A DNA stretch of 10,529 bases from an uncultured Capnocytophaga sp. GTDB taxonomy: Bacteria > Bacteroidota > Bacteroidia > Flavobacteriales > Flavobacteriaceae. The notes under the pieces were generated by a model. It saw only the letters and a program-made list of their open reading frames with translations. It was not told where the DNA came from and did not search any database. The DNA lies in assembly GCA_905372595.1 (NCBI GenBank), contig CAJPPS010000026.1:1-10529 (forward strand), given 5' to 3'. Made by a program: the position numbers and the translations under genes. Every line of letters begins with the position of its first letter. The stretch's first letter is position 1. Shown here piece by piece: positions 1-7,153 of this stretch.

Positions 1-38
1 GTAGTTTATTTTTGAGAAACAAAAAAGTTATTTCGGTT

Positions 39-695
39 TTATTTGTTTTTTTTAACATAAATGTTACCTGCTACAATGGAAGATATGTAAATTGTTTTGT
101 TATCTAGTTGAATTTCAATAGAGTTGTCAAAAGGTTGGATGTCGATTACAGAGATTTTTTTTCCAATGGAAATCTCCATTTTATTCAAATATTGAAGAAA
201 TTCCTTGGAGGTATTTTTTACCCCTACACACTGTCCGCTTTCTCCTTTCTTAAGGAGGCTTAGTAGTTCATTCTTCATAATGGGCATATTTCCCTCTCTA
301 TCAGGGATAGGATCTCCATGAGGGTCTTTTTCTGGATATAAGAGAAATTTGTCTAATTCCTCTACTAGCTTATCGGATTGAATATGTTCTAGCTGTTCAG
401 CTACTTCGTGGATTTCGTCCCAAGAGAAATGCAATTTTTCTACTAGGAATACTTCCCAGAGCCGGTGCTTACGTATCACCAGAAGTGCATTTCTCCGCCC
501 TTCATCAGTAAGGGAGACTCCCTGGTATTTTTTGTGAGTAACCCAGCCTTTTTCATGGAGTTTTTTGAGCATATCGGTTACAGAAGAAGCCTTTGTTTGC
601 ATTGCTTCAGCAATGGCATTGGTGGTTACTTCTGTATTTTCCTCATAACTGAGATGATAAATAATTTTTAGGTAATTTTCTTCAGAAAAAGTCAT
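39..695 (-). CDS. DtxR/MntR-family metal-dependent transcriptional regulator
   Basis: Probable metal-sensing repressor of metal-ion transport genes, 218 residues. Residues 1-65 form a winged helix-turn-helix, with KASSVTDMLKKL as the recognition-helix region. Residues 66-140 form the metal-binding and dimerisation domain, including the RKHRL stretch, H96, the E100/E103/H104 cluster and a DPHGDPIP loop typical of the family. Residues 150-218 look like the FeoA/SH3-like C-terminal domain of the longer DtxR class. By hand alignment, the position of the primary-site Cys102 of DtxR is Glu (E100), as in manganese-sensing MntR, and the position of Met10/Asp8 is N7. I therefore infer Mn or Fe sensing but cannot choose between them. 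It is the last gene of the bioA operon, starting 2 bp after the pyrF stop. No metal transporter adjoins it directly; the nearest is the CDF exporter at 6212-7147. Family assignment is firm, metal identity is not. Confidence 0.9.
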   Translation of the reverse strand: MTFSEENYLKIIYHLSYEENTEVTTNAIAEAMQTKASSVTDMLKKLHEKGWVTHKKYQGVSLTDEGRRNALLVIRKHRLWEVFLVEKLHFSWDEIHEVAEQLEHIQSDKLVEELDKFLLYPEKDPHGDPIPDREGNMPIMKNELLSLLKKGESGQCVGVKNTSKEFLQYLNKMEISIGKKISVIDIQPFDNSIEIQLDNKTIYISSIVAGNIYVKKNK

Positions 696-697
696 AT

Positions 698-1531
698 TTA
701 TTGGAATTTTGTGTCGAGTATAGTAGCCATTTCTTTTTGTAAATTTTGGGCAACTTCTCCCGCTTTTTCGGCAAAATCCTCTCCTTGAGAAGCATAGATA
801 ACAGCTCGGGAAGCATTAATAATAAGTCCTACAGAGTTATTTAGTCCATATTGGCAGACTTCCTTAAGGTCTCCTCCTTGAGCTCCTACCCCAGGAACCA
901 AAAGAAAAGCATTAGGTATAATACGACGAATATCGGCTAAGTACTCAGCCTTAGTAGCTCCTACTACATACATTAAGTTTTGTGCATTGTGCCACTTTTG
1001 GGAGCGAATGAGTACTTGCTCATAGAGGGGACTTTTTTCTGTGGTAAGGGTTTGGAAATCAAAGGCTCCTTTGTTAGAAGTCAGTGCCAATAGAATGGTA
1101 ACTTTATTTTCAAAAGCGAGGAAAGGTTCCACAGAGTCCTGCCCCATATAGGGAGCTACGGTTACACTATCAAACTGTAAATCCTCGAAGAAGGCTTTGG
1201 CATACATAGTCGCTGTATTGCCTATATCGCCTCGCTTGGCATCAGCAATGGTAAAGATATGTGGGTGTTGCTCGTTTAGGTAATTAATGGTCTTCCTTAG
1301 TGATTGCCAACCTTTTTCGCCATAAGCTTCATAAAAAGCAATATTAGGCTTGTAAGCAATGGTATAGGGATGAGTAGCATCAATAATCGCCTTGTTAAAG
1401 GCAAAAATAGGGTCTTCCTCTTTCAGAAGGAAAGGAGGAATTTTACTCAAATCCACATCCAGACCAACGCAAAGGAAGGATTTTTTAGCAAATATTTCTC
1501 TTTTGAGTGTTTCTAAGGAAAAATTCTTCAT
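698..1531 (-). CDS. pyrF: Orotidine-5'-phosphate decarboxylase (type 2)
   Basis: Cytosolic enzyme that decarboxylates OMP to UMP, the last step of de novo UMP synthesis. At 277 residues it matches the longer type 2 class rather than the roughly 240-residue E. coli type. Visible motifs are CVGLDVDLSKIP (21-31) with the substrate-binding Asp25, YKPN (60-63) with Lys61, the catalytic signature DAKRGDIGNT (97-106) holding the Asp-x-Lys-x-x-Asp array (D97, K99, D102), VAPYMGQDS (125-133), the phosphate-binding VPGVGAQGGD (212-221) and NASRAV (239-244) with Arg242. The gene starts 1 bp after the preceding GDYXXLXY gene and stops 2 bp before the DtxR-type regulator, so it is translated from the long operon transcript. 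The UMP kinase that uses its product lies just across the divergent promoter region. All expected catalytic residues are present. Confidence 0.97.
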   Translation of the reverse strand: MKNFSLETLKREIFAKKSFLCVGLDVDLSKIPPFLLKEEDPIFAFNKAIIDATHPYTIAYKPNIAFYEAYGEKGWQSLRKTINYLNEQHPHIFTIADAKRGDIGNTATMYAKAFFEDLQFDSVTVAPYMGQDSVEPFLAFENKVTILLALTSNKGAFDFQTLTTEKSPLYEQVLIRSQKWHNAQNLMYVVGATKAEYLADIRRIIPNAFLLVPGVGAQGGDLKEVCQYGLNNSVGLIINASRAVIYASQGEDFAEKAGEVAQNLQKEMATILDTKFQ

Positions 1532-1532
1532 A

Positions 1533-2084
1533 TTATTTTAAGTTTGTTTTCTTGATATAAGTTTCTATAGGCATTCCATCTATACGAATACCCTTTAGGA
1601 CAGCCTGCCCTTTGTAGATAACAATCTCTGCCTGAGCGCGTTCAATGAGTTTTTCGGCTAAGGGAGCCTTATTCTCATTCATATAATAACGATTGGGAAG
1701 GTCTATCCATATTTCCCCTTCCGTATAGGAAAATCCATAAGACTCGGCTTCTTCCTTAATATAGGAATTGGTATGAGTTGGCGGATATTGTGTTACTTGG
1801 TCATAGATGAGCTTTCCTTGTTCGTCTTTTTTTACTGTTATGTAAAGTTCTTTGAGGTCTCTTATATACTCAAATTTTTTTGGAAGGGGAGTACTATAAT
1901 TCTCATAACTGATGGTTACATATCGACCCCGAAAGGCATCATAAGGGTCAAGAGGAGCAATTTCCATAAGGAAAGTTTCTCCCTTTAGTAAGATGAGTTC
2001 CCTATCAAAAATCATTTTTAAGGGAAAAGCTAACTGTACCAATACCGTACAGGCAAAGGCTATGATGAGGTATTTCTTACGCAT
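1533..2084 (-). CDS. GDYXXLXY domain-containing membrane-anchored protein
   Basis: Protein of 183 residues with an N-terminal hydrophobic segment (about residues 5-22), either an uncleaved anchor or a signal peptide, followed by a soluble domain probably outside the cytoplasmic membrane. The family signature is seen as PLDPYDAFRGRYVTISY (44-60). Here the core reads GRYVTISY, so the second residue is Arg instead of the Asp that gives the family its name, and Ile replaces Leu. A second conserved-looking stretch is LPNRYYMNE (129-137). The function of the family is unknown. Proteins of this type are typically encoded next to DUF2157 membrane proteins, which is the arrangement here: its start overlaps the end of the DUF2157 gene by 8 bp. 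Translational coupling and a joint complex are inferred from that overlap, not shown. Confidence 0.88.
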   Translation of the reverse strand: MRKKYLIIAFACTVLVQLAFPLKMIFDRELILLKGETFLMEIAPLDPYDAFRGRYVTISYENYSTPLPKKFEYIRDLKELYITVKKDEQGKLIYDQVTQYPPTHTNSYIKEEAESYGFSYTEGEIWIDLPNRYYMNENKAPLAEKLIERAQAEIVIYKGQAVLKGIRIDGMPIETYIKKTNLK

Positions 2085-3297
2085 TTTTCTTTTGTTTAAT
2101 GATGAGGTAATTGGTTACAAAAAAGCCTATTCCTAAGAGGATAAAGACGATTCCTTTAACGAGAAAGGAAAAAGAAGAATCAAAAAATCGGAAGGCTATC
2201 TCTATAGAAATAACAGCAAGACCATAATTGACTAATAAACTACGTTCACTCTTGAAACCTTTCCAAATATAGTAAGCTCCAAGCAATAAAATAGCCAAAT
2301 CATACAAATAATAATACCACAAAAACCCTGAAAATATATAAACCAAAGGATAAACTAGTATAAGATCCAATGTTTTTTCTCTTTTATCTATATAATAATA
2401 CTTTATAACTAACAAAAGATAGATAAGTACTAGAAAAATAGCTATGTATATCATCTCATTGTTATTCCAAGAAAAAAAGTGGTCTGTAAAAAGGCAAAAA
2501 GGAATACAAATAAGTGCAAACACCTTATAAGCATTGTAATAGATACTCGTTTGTAGATACTTTCCTATCATCAGGTAAATAGCAGAGAGTAAGACAAACC
2601 AAATACCGAAATCATCTTCTCCTATATTTATATGGAAAATAAGTAGGGCAATGCCGATAAAAAGTACTGTGAACCAGTGAAATGCATAGGTAATAGCACT
2701 ACTTGCCATATACTTAATGTGCCAAATGTAAAAAGGCAATATTAAGGCAAAAGCCACCAAAGAAGTATAGTAAGTAGTCCATTCTTTTCTTTCACCCAAT
2801 ATGCAAAGAGCTCCAACTCCTATATAATAGAGCACAGTGGTAGCCCTCGAACGCATCAGGTAGAGGGTGGGTAGAGCTAAGAGTAGCCACAAGGAGAGGA
2901 AGTTAGCAAAGGAACTCTCAGGAAGATTATATACCTGATGTACCATCGCAATAGTCGCTCCTATGGACAGACTAGTAAAGGCTGCTACAGCTTCTCCCCA
3001 CCAAGATTGGAGTCCTTTCTTGAAAAGTATATATCCACAACCAGCCTGCCCTGCCAGTAGGGGGAGAAAGGAAATAATAGTTTTTGTCCAACGAGGGAGC
3101 TCGTCCCAGTTATGGGCTAAAATAACAATAATTCCTAAAGCAATAAGAATAGCTCCTAATGCTCCAAAAACTGTCAAGAGCCTATGGGAAGAAGAAGCCT
3201 GCTTCTGTTCTTGAGCATAGAGGCGAATGCGTTCGGCTACTTCAGGAGAGATAACCTTGGCAGCGGTGAGTTCGTCTAATTCTTTTAAAATTTTCAT
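2077..3297 (-). CDS. DUF2157 polytopic membrane protein
   Basis: Integral inner-membrane protein of 406 residues with roughly 12 hydrophobic helices. The first 38 residues are charged and probably cytosolic (KELDELTAAKVISPEVAERI), the usual DUF2157 head. Helices then begin near residues 40, 73, 102, 131, 153, 178, 204, 231, 256, 281, 309 and later to the C-terminus. The signature HNWDELPRWTK (62-72) after the first helix and HQVYNL (120-125) fit this family. No catalytic motif is apparent and the biochemical function of the family is not known. The start codon follows the glycosylase stop with no gap, and the end overlaps the GDYXXLXY gene by 8 bp. The two membrane genes probably form a unit that happens to sit in the bioA operon. 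A transporter or an envelope role would both be compatible; the sequence does not decide. Confidence 0.9.
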   Translation of the reverse strand: MKILKELDELTAAKVISPEVAERIRLYAQEQKQASSSHRLLTVFGALGAILIALGIIVILAHNWDELPRWTKTIISFLPLLAGQAGCGYILFKKGLQSWWGEAVAAFTSLSIGATIAMVHQVYNLPESSFANFLSLWLLLALPTLYLMRSRATTVLYYIGVGALCILGERKEWTTYYTSLVAFALILPFYIWHIKYMASSAITYAFHWFTVLFIGIALLIFHINIGEDDFGIWFVLLSAIYLMIGKYLQTSIYYNAYKVFALICIPFCLFTDHFFSWNNNEMIYIAIFLVLIYLLLVIKYYYIDKREKTLDLILVYPLVYIFSGFLWYYYLYDLAILLLGAYYIWKGFKSERSLLVNYGLAVISIEIAFRFFDSSFSFLVKGIVFILLGIGFFVTNYLIIKQKKNA

Positions 3298-4020
3298 TTA
3301 TAGAGATTTAGGTTTTAATAAAGTGATGAATTTATCTATGTATAATTGTTTTTCTTTGGACTTATATTGTTGTATATAGCGGGGGTGTTCCAGTACGACC
3401 ATTTTCTTGAACAAAGAGGCTTCTTTGTTGAGCTTTTCTAGGAAAGAAGCATTTTTCTTTCCCAAAACATATACTTCAGAGGTCTCTAATCCTAAAGCAA
3501 TATGCTTCTTAAGGGTTTCTATCATATAGTCCTTGGTCATTCTAAAGAGTTCATTGTCATCATAATAATTGGCATTAAGCCAAGTACCTTGAGCCGTTTT
3601 TCTTACAATAGCCAAGGGGAAGGGAGAGTTGATGTAATAATCCTTGTAAAAATCCTTTACGCCTCCATATTGTGAAATCATATCATATACAAATACAGAA
3701 GATACTTCGTGAGTATGTGCTGAGTGCATTGGGATACCACAATCATTTTCCAAGTGCTTGGTATCAGTAAAGGGAACTCCTGTTACTCCAGCCCCGTGCC
3801 TACTGGGATTAATCCCGATGATGAACTTACGGGGATTATGATCATCATAGAAAGTTTGATAGAAAGCACTCATCACTCCAATAGTCTCAGGGTTATCCAA
3901 ATAAGGATTCAGTACAGCAAAACCTTCAGGAAGAGAACCTGTATATTGTAACTCTTTGTTGAAGGTAATGATGCGTTCCCCAATAGTAGGGGAGGAGGTG
4001 TTTTCTTTTCTCTGAGCCAT
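3298..4020 (-). CDS. Uracil-DNA glycosylase superfamily protein (SMUG2/DUF4918-like)
   Basis: Predicted DNA-repair glycosylase of 240 residues, cytosolic, expected to remove uracil or related damaged bases from DNA. Motif 1 of the UDG superfamily is clear: IGINPSRHGAGVTGVPFTD (68-86), with Asn71-Pro72 in the water-activating loop. Motif 2 is seen as LEHPRYIQQY (210-219), with His212 in the position of the leucine-loop His. Between them lie a conserved VSSVFVYDMI (106-115) and a VYVLGKKN strand (183-190). The spacing and the GINP-S/G-RHGAGVTG form resemble SMUG2-type proteins of Bacteroidota (DUF4918) better than Ung, whose first motif is GQDPYH. It follows bioA by 3 bp and abuts the DUF2157 gene with no gap. 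The superfamily assignment is strong; the exact substrate is inferred. Confidence 0.88.
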   Translation of the reverse strand: MAQRKENTSSPTIGERIITFNKELQYTGSLPEGFAVLNPYLDNPETIGVMSAFYQTFYDDHNPRKFIIGINPSRHGAGVTGVPFTDTKHLENDCGIPMHSAHTHEVSSVFVYDMISQYGGVKDFYKDYYINSPFPLAIVRKTAQGTWLNANYYDDNELFRMTKDYMIETLKKHIALGLETSEVYVLGKKNASFLEKLNKEASLFKKMVVLEHPRYIQQYKSKEKQLYIDKFITLLKPKSL

Positions 4021-4023
4021 AAA

Positions 4024-5313
4024 TTATAGTAGTCCTTTATTGGTTAGGTGTTCTATACTTTCTTCAATAATATGATATACTTTATCTAATTGTTCGTCTG
4101 TTATAATGTAGGGAGGCAATACATAGATAGTATGATATACAGGGCGTAGAATGACTCCGTGAGAGATATAATACTTATAAAGTTCATTGCGAATAGAACC
4201 GTAATATTCGCCTGTATTAGGAACTTCTAAGTCTAGAGCAAAGATAACTCCTAAAGTACGAGTACGGGCAACCTTAGGATGCTTATCCATTTTGGAAGCA
4301 AAGGCCTGATGCTTGGCGTGAATACGCTTAAGATTGGCTTGCATTGGTGCTTCTTGTAATATCTTAAGGCTTTCTAGGGCAATAGCACAGCCTGTAGGAT
4401 TTGCCATAAAGGTATGTCCGTGAAAGAGAGCTTTGCTGATGTCATCACTATAGAAAGCATCATAAATTGCCTCAGTAGTACTTGTAACAGAAAGAGGAAT
4501 AGTTCCTCCCGTGAGTGCCTTGGAAAGGCAAATCATATCGGGCATTTCCTTAAGGTAATCACAGGCAAAGTTTTTCCCTGTTTTTCCAAAACCTGTCATT
4601 ACTTCATCGGCTAAGGTAAGGACTTTATGTTTTCTACATATCTGAATAAGTTCGTCCAACACCTCAGGAGCATACATACGCATTCCCGCTGCGCCTAGTA
4701 CCAAAGGTTCAAATATAAAACCTGCACAATTATATTGGGAGAGTACTTCCTCTAATCGCTCTTTACATTCCTTTTCTTTGCCTTTTTCGGGAATGGGAAT
4801 ACGCACTACATCCAAGAGTTGTCCTTGAAAAGCAGTTGTATAAAGAGAAATGCCAGAAACTGCCATTGCAGCAAAAGTATCTCCGTGGAAAGCCTCTTCA
4901 AAAGCAATAAAAGTGGTACGTTTTTCTCCTTGATTGTAGTAATATTGCAGAGCAATTTTTACGGCAACTTCCACTGCAGTAGAACCATTATCCGAGAAGA
5001 AAATCTTGCTTTGGTTCTTGGGAAGTATCTTTAGGAGAGTTTCTGCTAAATCACAAGCTGGCTGATGGGTAAAACCTCCAAAGAGAACGTGTTCCAAGGA
5101 GGTAAGTTGTTCGTATGCTTTTTTTGCTAAGCGTTCATTACTATGTCCGTACGGATTCACCCACCAAGAGGCAATGGCATCTATGTAGGTATTTCCTTTT
5201 TCATCCCATAGGAGAGCATCTTTCCCTTTGGTAATAGCAATGGGAGCATCACTTGTTTTGTGCTGGGTATAGGCGTGCCAAAGATATTTTTGATCTTTTT
5301 CTGTAAGAGTCAT
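4024..5313 (-). CDS. bioA: Adenosylmethionine-8-amino-7-oxononanoate aminotransferase
   Basis: PLP-dependent class III aminotransferase that makes 7,8-diaminopelargonate from KAPA in biotin synthesis, normally with S-adenosylmethionine as amino donor. Numbered from the Met at 5313, motifs are SWWVNPYGHSN (49-59; the WW pair shapes the substrate pocket), NGSTAVE (109-115; PLP phosphate), FHGDT (142-146), DEVMTGFGKTG (236-246; Asp236 binds the pyridine N), LSKALTGG (263-270; Lys265 is the Schiff-base lysine), HGHTFMANP (298-306) and LRPVYHTIYVLPPY (389-402). The frame stays open to 5457, but I choose 5313: it gives 429 residues, the same as E. coli BioA, starts in the usual MTxxDxxxLWHxYTQ context, and the extra stretch is low-complexity and contains a promoter-like element. 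It is first gene of the six-gene operon. No other bio gene is present, so biotin synthesis must be completed elsewhere. Confidence 0.96.
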   Translation of the reverse strand: MTLTEKDQKYLWHAYTQHKTSDAPIAITKGKDALLWDEKGNTYIDAIASWWVNPYGHSNERLAKKAYEQLTSLEHVLFGGFTHQPACDLAETLLKILPKNQSKIFFSDNGSTAVEVAVKIALQYYYNQGEKRTTFIAFEEAFHGDTFAAMAVSGISLYTTAFQGQLLDVVRIPIPEKGKEKECKERLEEVLSQYNCAGFIFEPLVLGAAGMRMYAPEVLDELIQICRKHKVLTLADEVMTGFGKTGKNFACDYLKEMPDMICLSKALTGGTIPLSVTSTTEAIYDAFYSDDISKALFHGHTFMANPTGCAIALESLKILQEAPMQANLKRIHAKHQAFASKMDKHPKVARTRTLGVIFALDLEVPNTGEYYGSIRNELYKYYISHGVILRPVYHTIYVLPPYIITDEQLDKVYHIIEESIEHLTNKGLL

Positions 5314-5349
5314 TGATATATTTGCGTTTAAAGAAAGATTATTTTTAGG

Positions 5350-5357
5350 CAAAGATA
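5350..5357 (-). promoter_or_regulatory. Predicted -7 element for bioA operon
   Basis: On the minus strand this reads TATCTTTG, an exact match to the Bacteroidota -7 consensus TAnnTTTG, and it lies 36 bp before the chosen bioA start. Transcription would start near 5343, giving a leader of about 30 nt. A TTG at the proper -33 distance (19-21 bp upstream) is not present, so the call rests on the -7 box and position. A second match, TACTTTTG, lies at 5437-5444 and could be used instead. Confidence 0.55.
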
Positions 5358-5467
5358 AGGAATTATTAGCAATAAAAAATAATTTTGACAAATTATTTTT
5401 GTACAAGACTAATTTTTTAGTTGAAATATTTTTGCTCAAAAGTAATGGGAAAATCACGAAAAATCCT

Positions 5468-5475
5468 TATTTTTG
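5468..5475 (+). promoter_or_regulatory. Predicted -7 element for pyrH
   Basis: TATTTTTG, followed by CA, matches the Bacteroidota -7 consensus TAnnTTTG in its commonest TTTGCA form. It lies 19 bp before the pyrH ATG, implying a very short leader of about a dozen bases. The -33 region is poor (no TTG at 19-21 bp). Two further exact copies of the same octamer occur upstream on this strand at 5394-5401 and 5427-5434 and could serve as additional start points. Confidence 0.6.
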
Positions 5476-5494
5476 CACAATAAAAAACATCTAA

Positions 5495-6202
5495 ATGAAA
5501 TACAAGAGAATTCTGCTCAAATTAAGCGGAGAAGCCCTTATGGGAAGTCGCCAACACGGCATTGATCCAGCACGACTTAAGGAATATGCTGTAGAGATAA
5601 AACAGGTAGTGGCTCAAGGAGCTGAAGTAGCTGTAGTCATTGGTGGTGGGAACATCTTCCGAGGGGTGGCTGGAGCTAGCAACGGGATGGATAGAGTACA
5701 GGGGGATTATATGGGAATGCTTGCTACAGTTATTAATTCGTTGGCTTTGCAAAGTGCCTTAGAAGACGAAGGGGTGCTTACTCGCTTACAAACAGCCATT
5801 ACAATGGAGGCAATAGCAGAGCCTTTTATTCGTCGTAGAGCAGTTCGCCATTTGGAGAAAGGGCGTGTAGTTATTTTTGGGGCAGGAACAGGAAACCCTT
5901 ATTTTACAACAGACTCAGCAGCAGTACTTCGTGCTATAGAAATCAATGCCGATGTAATTCTCAAAGGAACTCGTGTAGATGGTATCTATACCGCAGACCC
6001 AGAGAAAGATTCGCAAGCAACTAAGTACGAGCATATTACTTTTACTGAAGCGATAGATAAAGGACTTAAAGTAATGGATATGACAGCCTTTACTCTTAGT
6101 CAAGAAAATCACCTTCCTATTATAGTCTTTGATATGAATAAGAAAGGAAATCTAGCAAAAATAGTGGCTGGGGAAGCCGTAGGAACCATTGTTAATGATT
6201 AA
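5495..6202 (+). CDS. pyrH: UMP kinase (uridylate kinase)
   Basis: Cytosolic enzyme phosphorylating UMP to UDP with ATP, the step after PyrF in pyrimidine nucleotide synthesis; a bacterial-type hexameric member of the amino-acid-kinase fold. At 235 residues it is close to the E. coli protein (241). Motifs are KRILLKLSGEALMG near the N-terminus (ATP-binding Lys and Gly-rich loop), VVIGGGNIFRG (residues about 47-57), DYMGMLATVINSLAL for UMP and allosteric contacts, GAGTGNPYFTTDSAA (nucleotide site) and LKGTRVDGIYTADP. The start has no Shine-Dalgarno sequence, as usual in Bacteroidota. It is the first gene of a short plus-strand unit, with a CDF transporter starting 9 bp after its stop. The more familiar neighbours of pyrH (rpsB, tsf, frr) are not adjacent here. 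Confidence 0.97.
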   Translation: MKYKRILLKLSGEALMGSRQHGIDPARLKEYAVEIKQVVAQGAEVAVVIGGGNIFRGVAGASNGMDRVQGDYMGMLATVINSLALQSALEDEGVLTRLQTAITMEAIAEPFIRRRAVRHLEKGRVVIFGAGTGNPYFTTDSAAVLRAIEINADVILKGTRVDGIYTADPEKDSQATKYEHITFTEAIDKGLKVMDMTAFTLSQENHLPIIVFDMNKKGNLAKIVAGEAVGTIVND

Positions 6203-6211
6203 CCTAAACCA

Positions 6212-7147
6212 ATGGAACATCATCACGACCATAGTCATCACCACCATCATCACGTACCTGATCTGAAGCGTATTAATCAAGCATTCTATGTAGGAATAGG
6301 GGCAAATACACTCTATACTCTGATAGAATTCGTGGTAGGGATTCGTATTAATTCCTTGGCACTCATTTCCGATGCGAGCCATAACCTGAGTGATGTAGCT
6401 ACTCTGATTATCTCCTTATTAGGGATGAAGCTGGCACAGAAAGGAGCTACTTCATTATATACTTATGGGTATAAGAAAGCATCTATATTAGCCTCATTTG
6501 TCAATGCTGTTATCTTATGCCTGATTGTCATTAAAATAGGCATAGAGAGTATAGAAAGATTCTCTAACCCTCCACAGATGCTCGGCAGTATGATTATGAT
6601 TACGGCTCTGATAGGTGTTTTTATTAATGGAGTCTCAGCTTTTCTATTCTATAAAGGTCAGAAGGATGATATTAATATTAAAGGGGCTTTCTTACATTTG
6701 TTGGTAGATGCTTTGGTGTCCTTTGGAGTGATTGTTTCAGGAATTATAATTTCTTTTACAGGCTGGAATATCATAGATCCAATAATTAGTTTTGTAATTG
6801 CTTTTGTCATTCTTTTTTCAACTTGGTCTCTTTTGAAAGAAAGTGTCAAGCTTATCCTAGATGGGGTGCCCCAACAGATTTCCAATGAGAATATACAGCA
6901 GATTTTGGAAAATCATCCTAATATAGCTTCAGTTCATCATATACATATATGGGCACTAAGTAGCTCAGAGAATGCCCTTACGGCTCATCTGGTTCTTAAG
7001 GAAGGAGTTTCCTTAGAGACTTTTATGGAGGTAAAAAAAGAACTTAAGCACGAGCTCTTTCACCAAGGAATCCAGCACGCTACATTGGAAATAGATTGCC
7101 TATCAGTGACCTGTGATGATACTTCTTGCCAATGTCAGCATAAATAA
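6212..7147 (+). CDS. Cation diffusion facilitator (CDF) family metal exporter
   Basis: Inner-membrane proton-coupled antiporter expected to export Zn2+ or related divalent metals, 311 residues, of the CzcD/ZitB type. Six helices fit about residues 21-45, 48-72, 90-112, 124-148, 158-182 and 186-206, followed by a cytosolic C-terminal domain (209-295). The transport site is visible as H57-x3-D61 in the second helix (DASHNLSD) and H162-x3-D166 in the fifth (HLLVD); the His-Asp pairing is the Zn-preferring form, whereas Mn exporters usually have Asp-Asp. The N-terminus is His-rich, with 10 His among residues 3-14, and the C-terminus carries four Cys (296, 301, 306, 308) followed by a His; both probably bind metal. 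HHIHIW (242-247) matches the C-terminal domain of the family. It follows pyrH by 9 bp and is probably cotranscribed. It converges on the next gene with only 6 bp between, and no terminator hairpin is seen there. Confidence 0.94.
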   Translation: MEHHHDHSHHHHHHVPDLKRINQAFYVGIGANTLYTLIEFVVGIRINSLALISDASHNLSDVATLIISLLGMKLAQKGATSLYTYGYKKASILASFVNAVILCLIVIKIGIESIERFSNPPQMLGSMIMITALIGVFINGVSAFLFYKGQKDDINIKGAFLHLLVDALVSFGVIVSGIIISFTGWNIIDPIISFVIAFVILFSTWSLLKESVKLILDGVPQQISNENIQQILENHPNIASVHHIHIWALSSSENALTAHLVLKEGVSLETFMEVKKELKHELFHQGIQHATLEIDCLSVTCDDTSCQCQHK

Positions 7148-7153
7148 GGCTTG

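Noticed and set aside
1..38. Operon terminator downstream of the DtxR-type regulator
   Set aside because: Only 38 bp are available and they hold T-runs but no convincing stem-loop; a TATTTTTG match on the plus strand at 7-14 is too isolated to call.
2077..3297. DUF2157 and GDYXXLXY genes as a new two-gene system
   Set aside because: Function is unknown but the pairing is a known recurring arrangement, so it is not new in itself.
5385..5390. TTGACA as a sigma70-type -35 box
   Set aside because: No TATAAT-like sequence follows at 16-18 bp, and Bacteroidota housekeeping promoters use a different consensus.
5314..5457. N-terminal extension of BioA to an upstream ATG at 5457
   Set aside because: The stretch is low-complexity (Asn/Leu/Lys/Ser-rich), contains a promoter-like TATCTTTG, and the Met at 5313 gives a full-length 429-residue BioA with the usual N-terminus.
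6218..6256. His-codon run as a repeat array or cloning tag
   Set aside because: It is the natural His-rich metal-binding N-terminus of a CDF protein, with mixed CAT/CAC codons broken by Asp and Ser.
7148..7153. Terminator between the convergent CDF and oxidoreductase genes
   Set aside because: Only 6 bp separate the two stops and I find no stem with a T-tract on either strand nearby.
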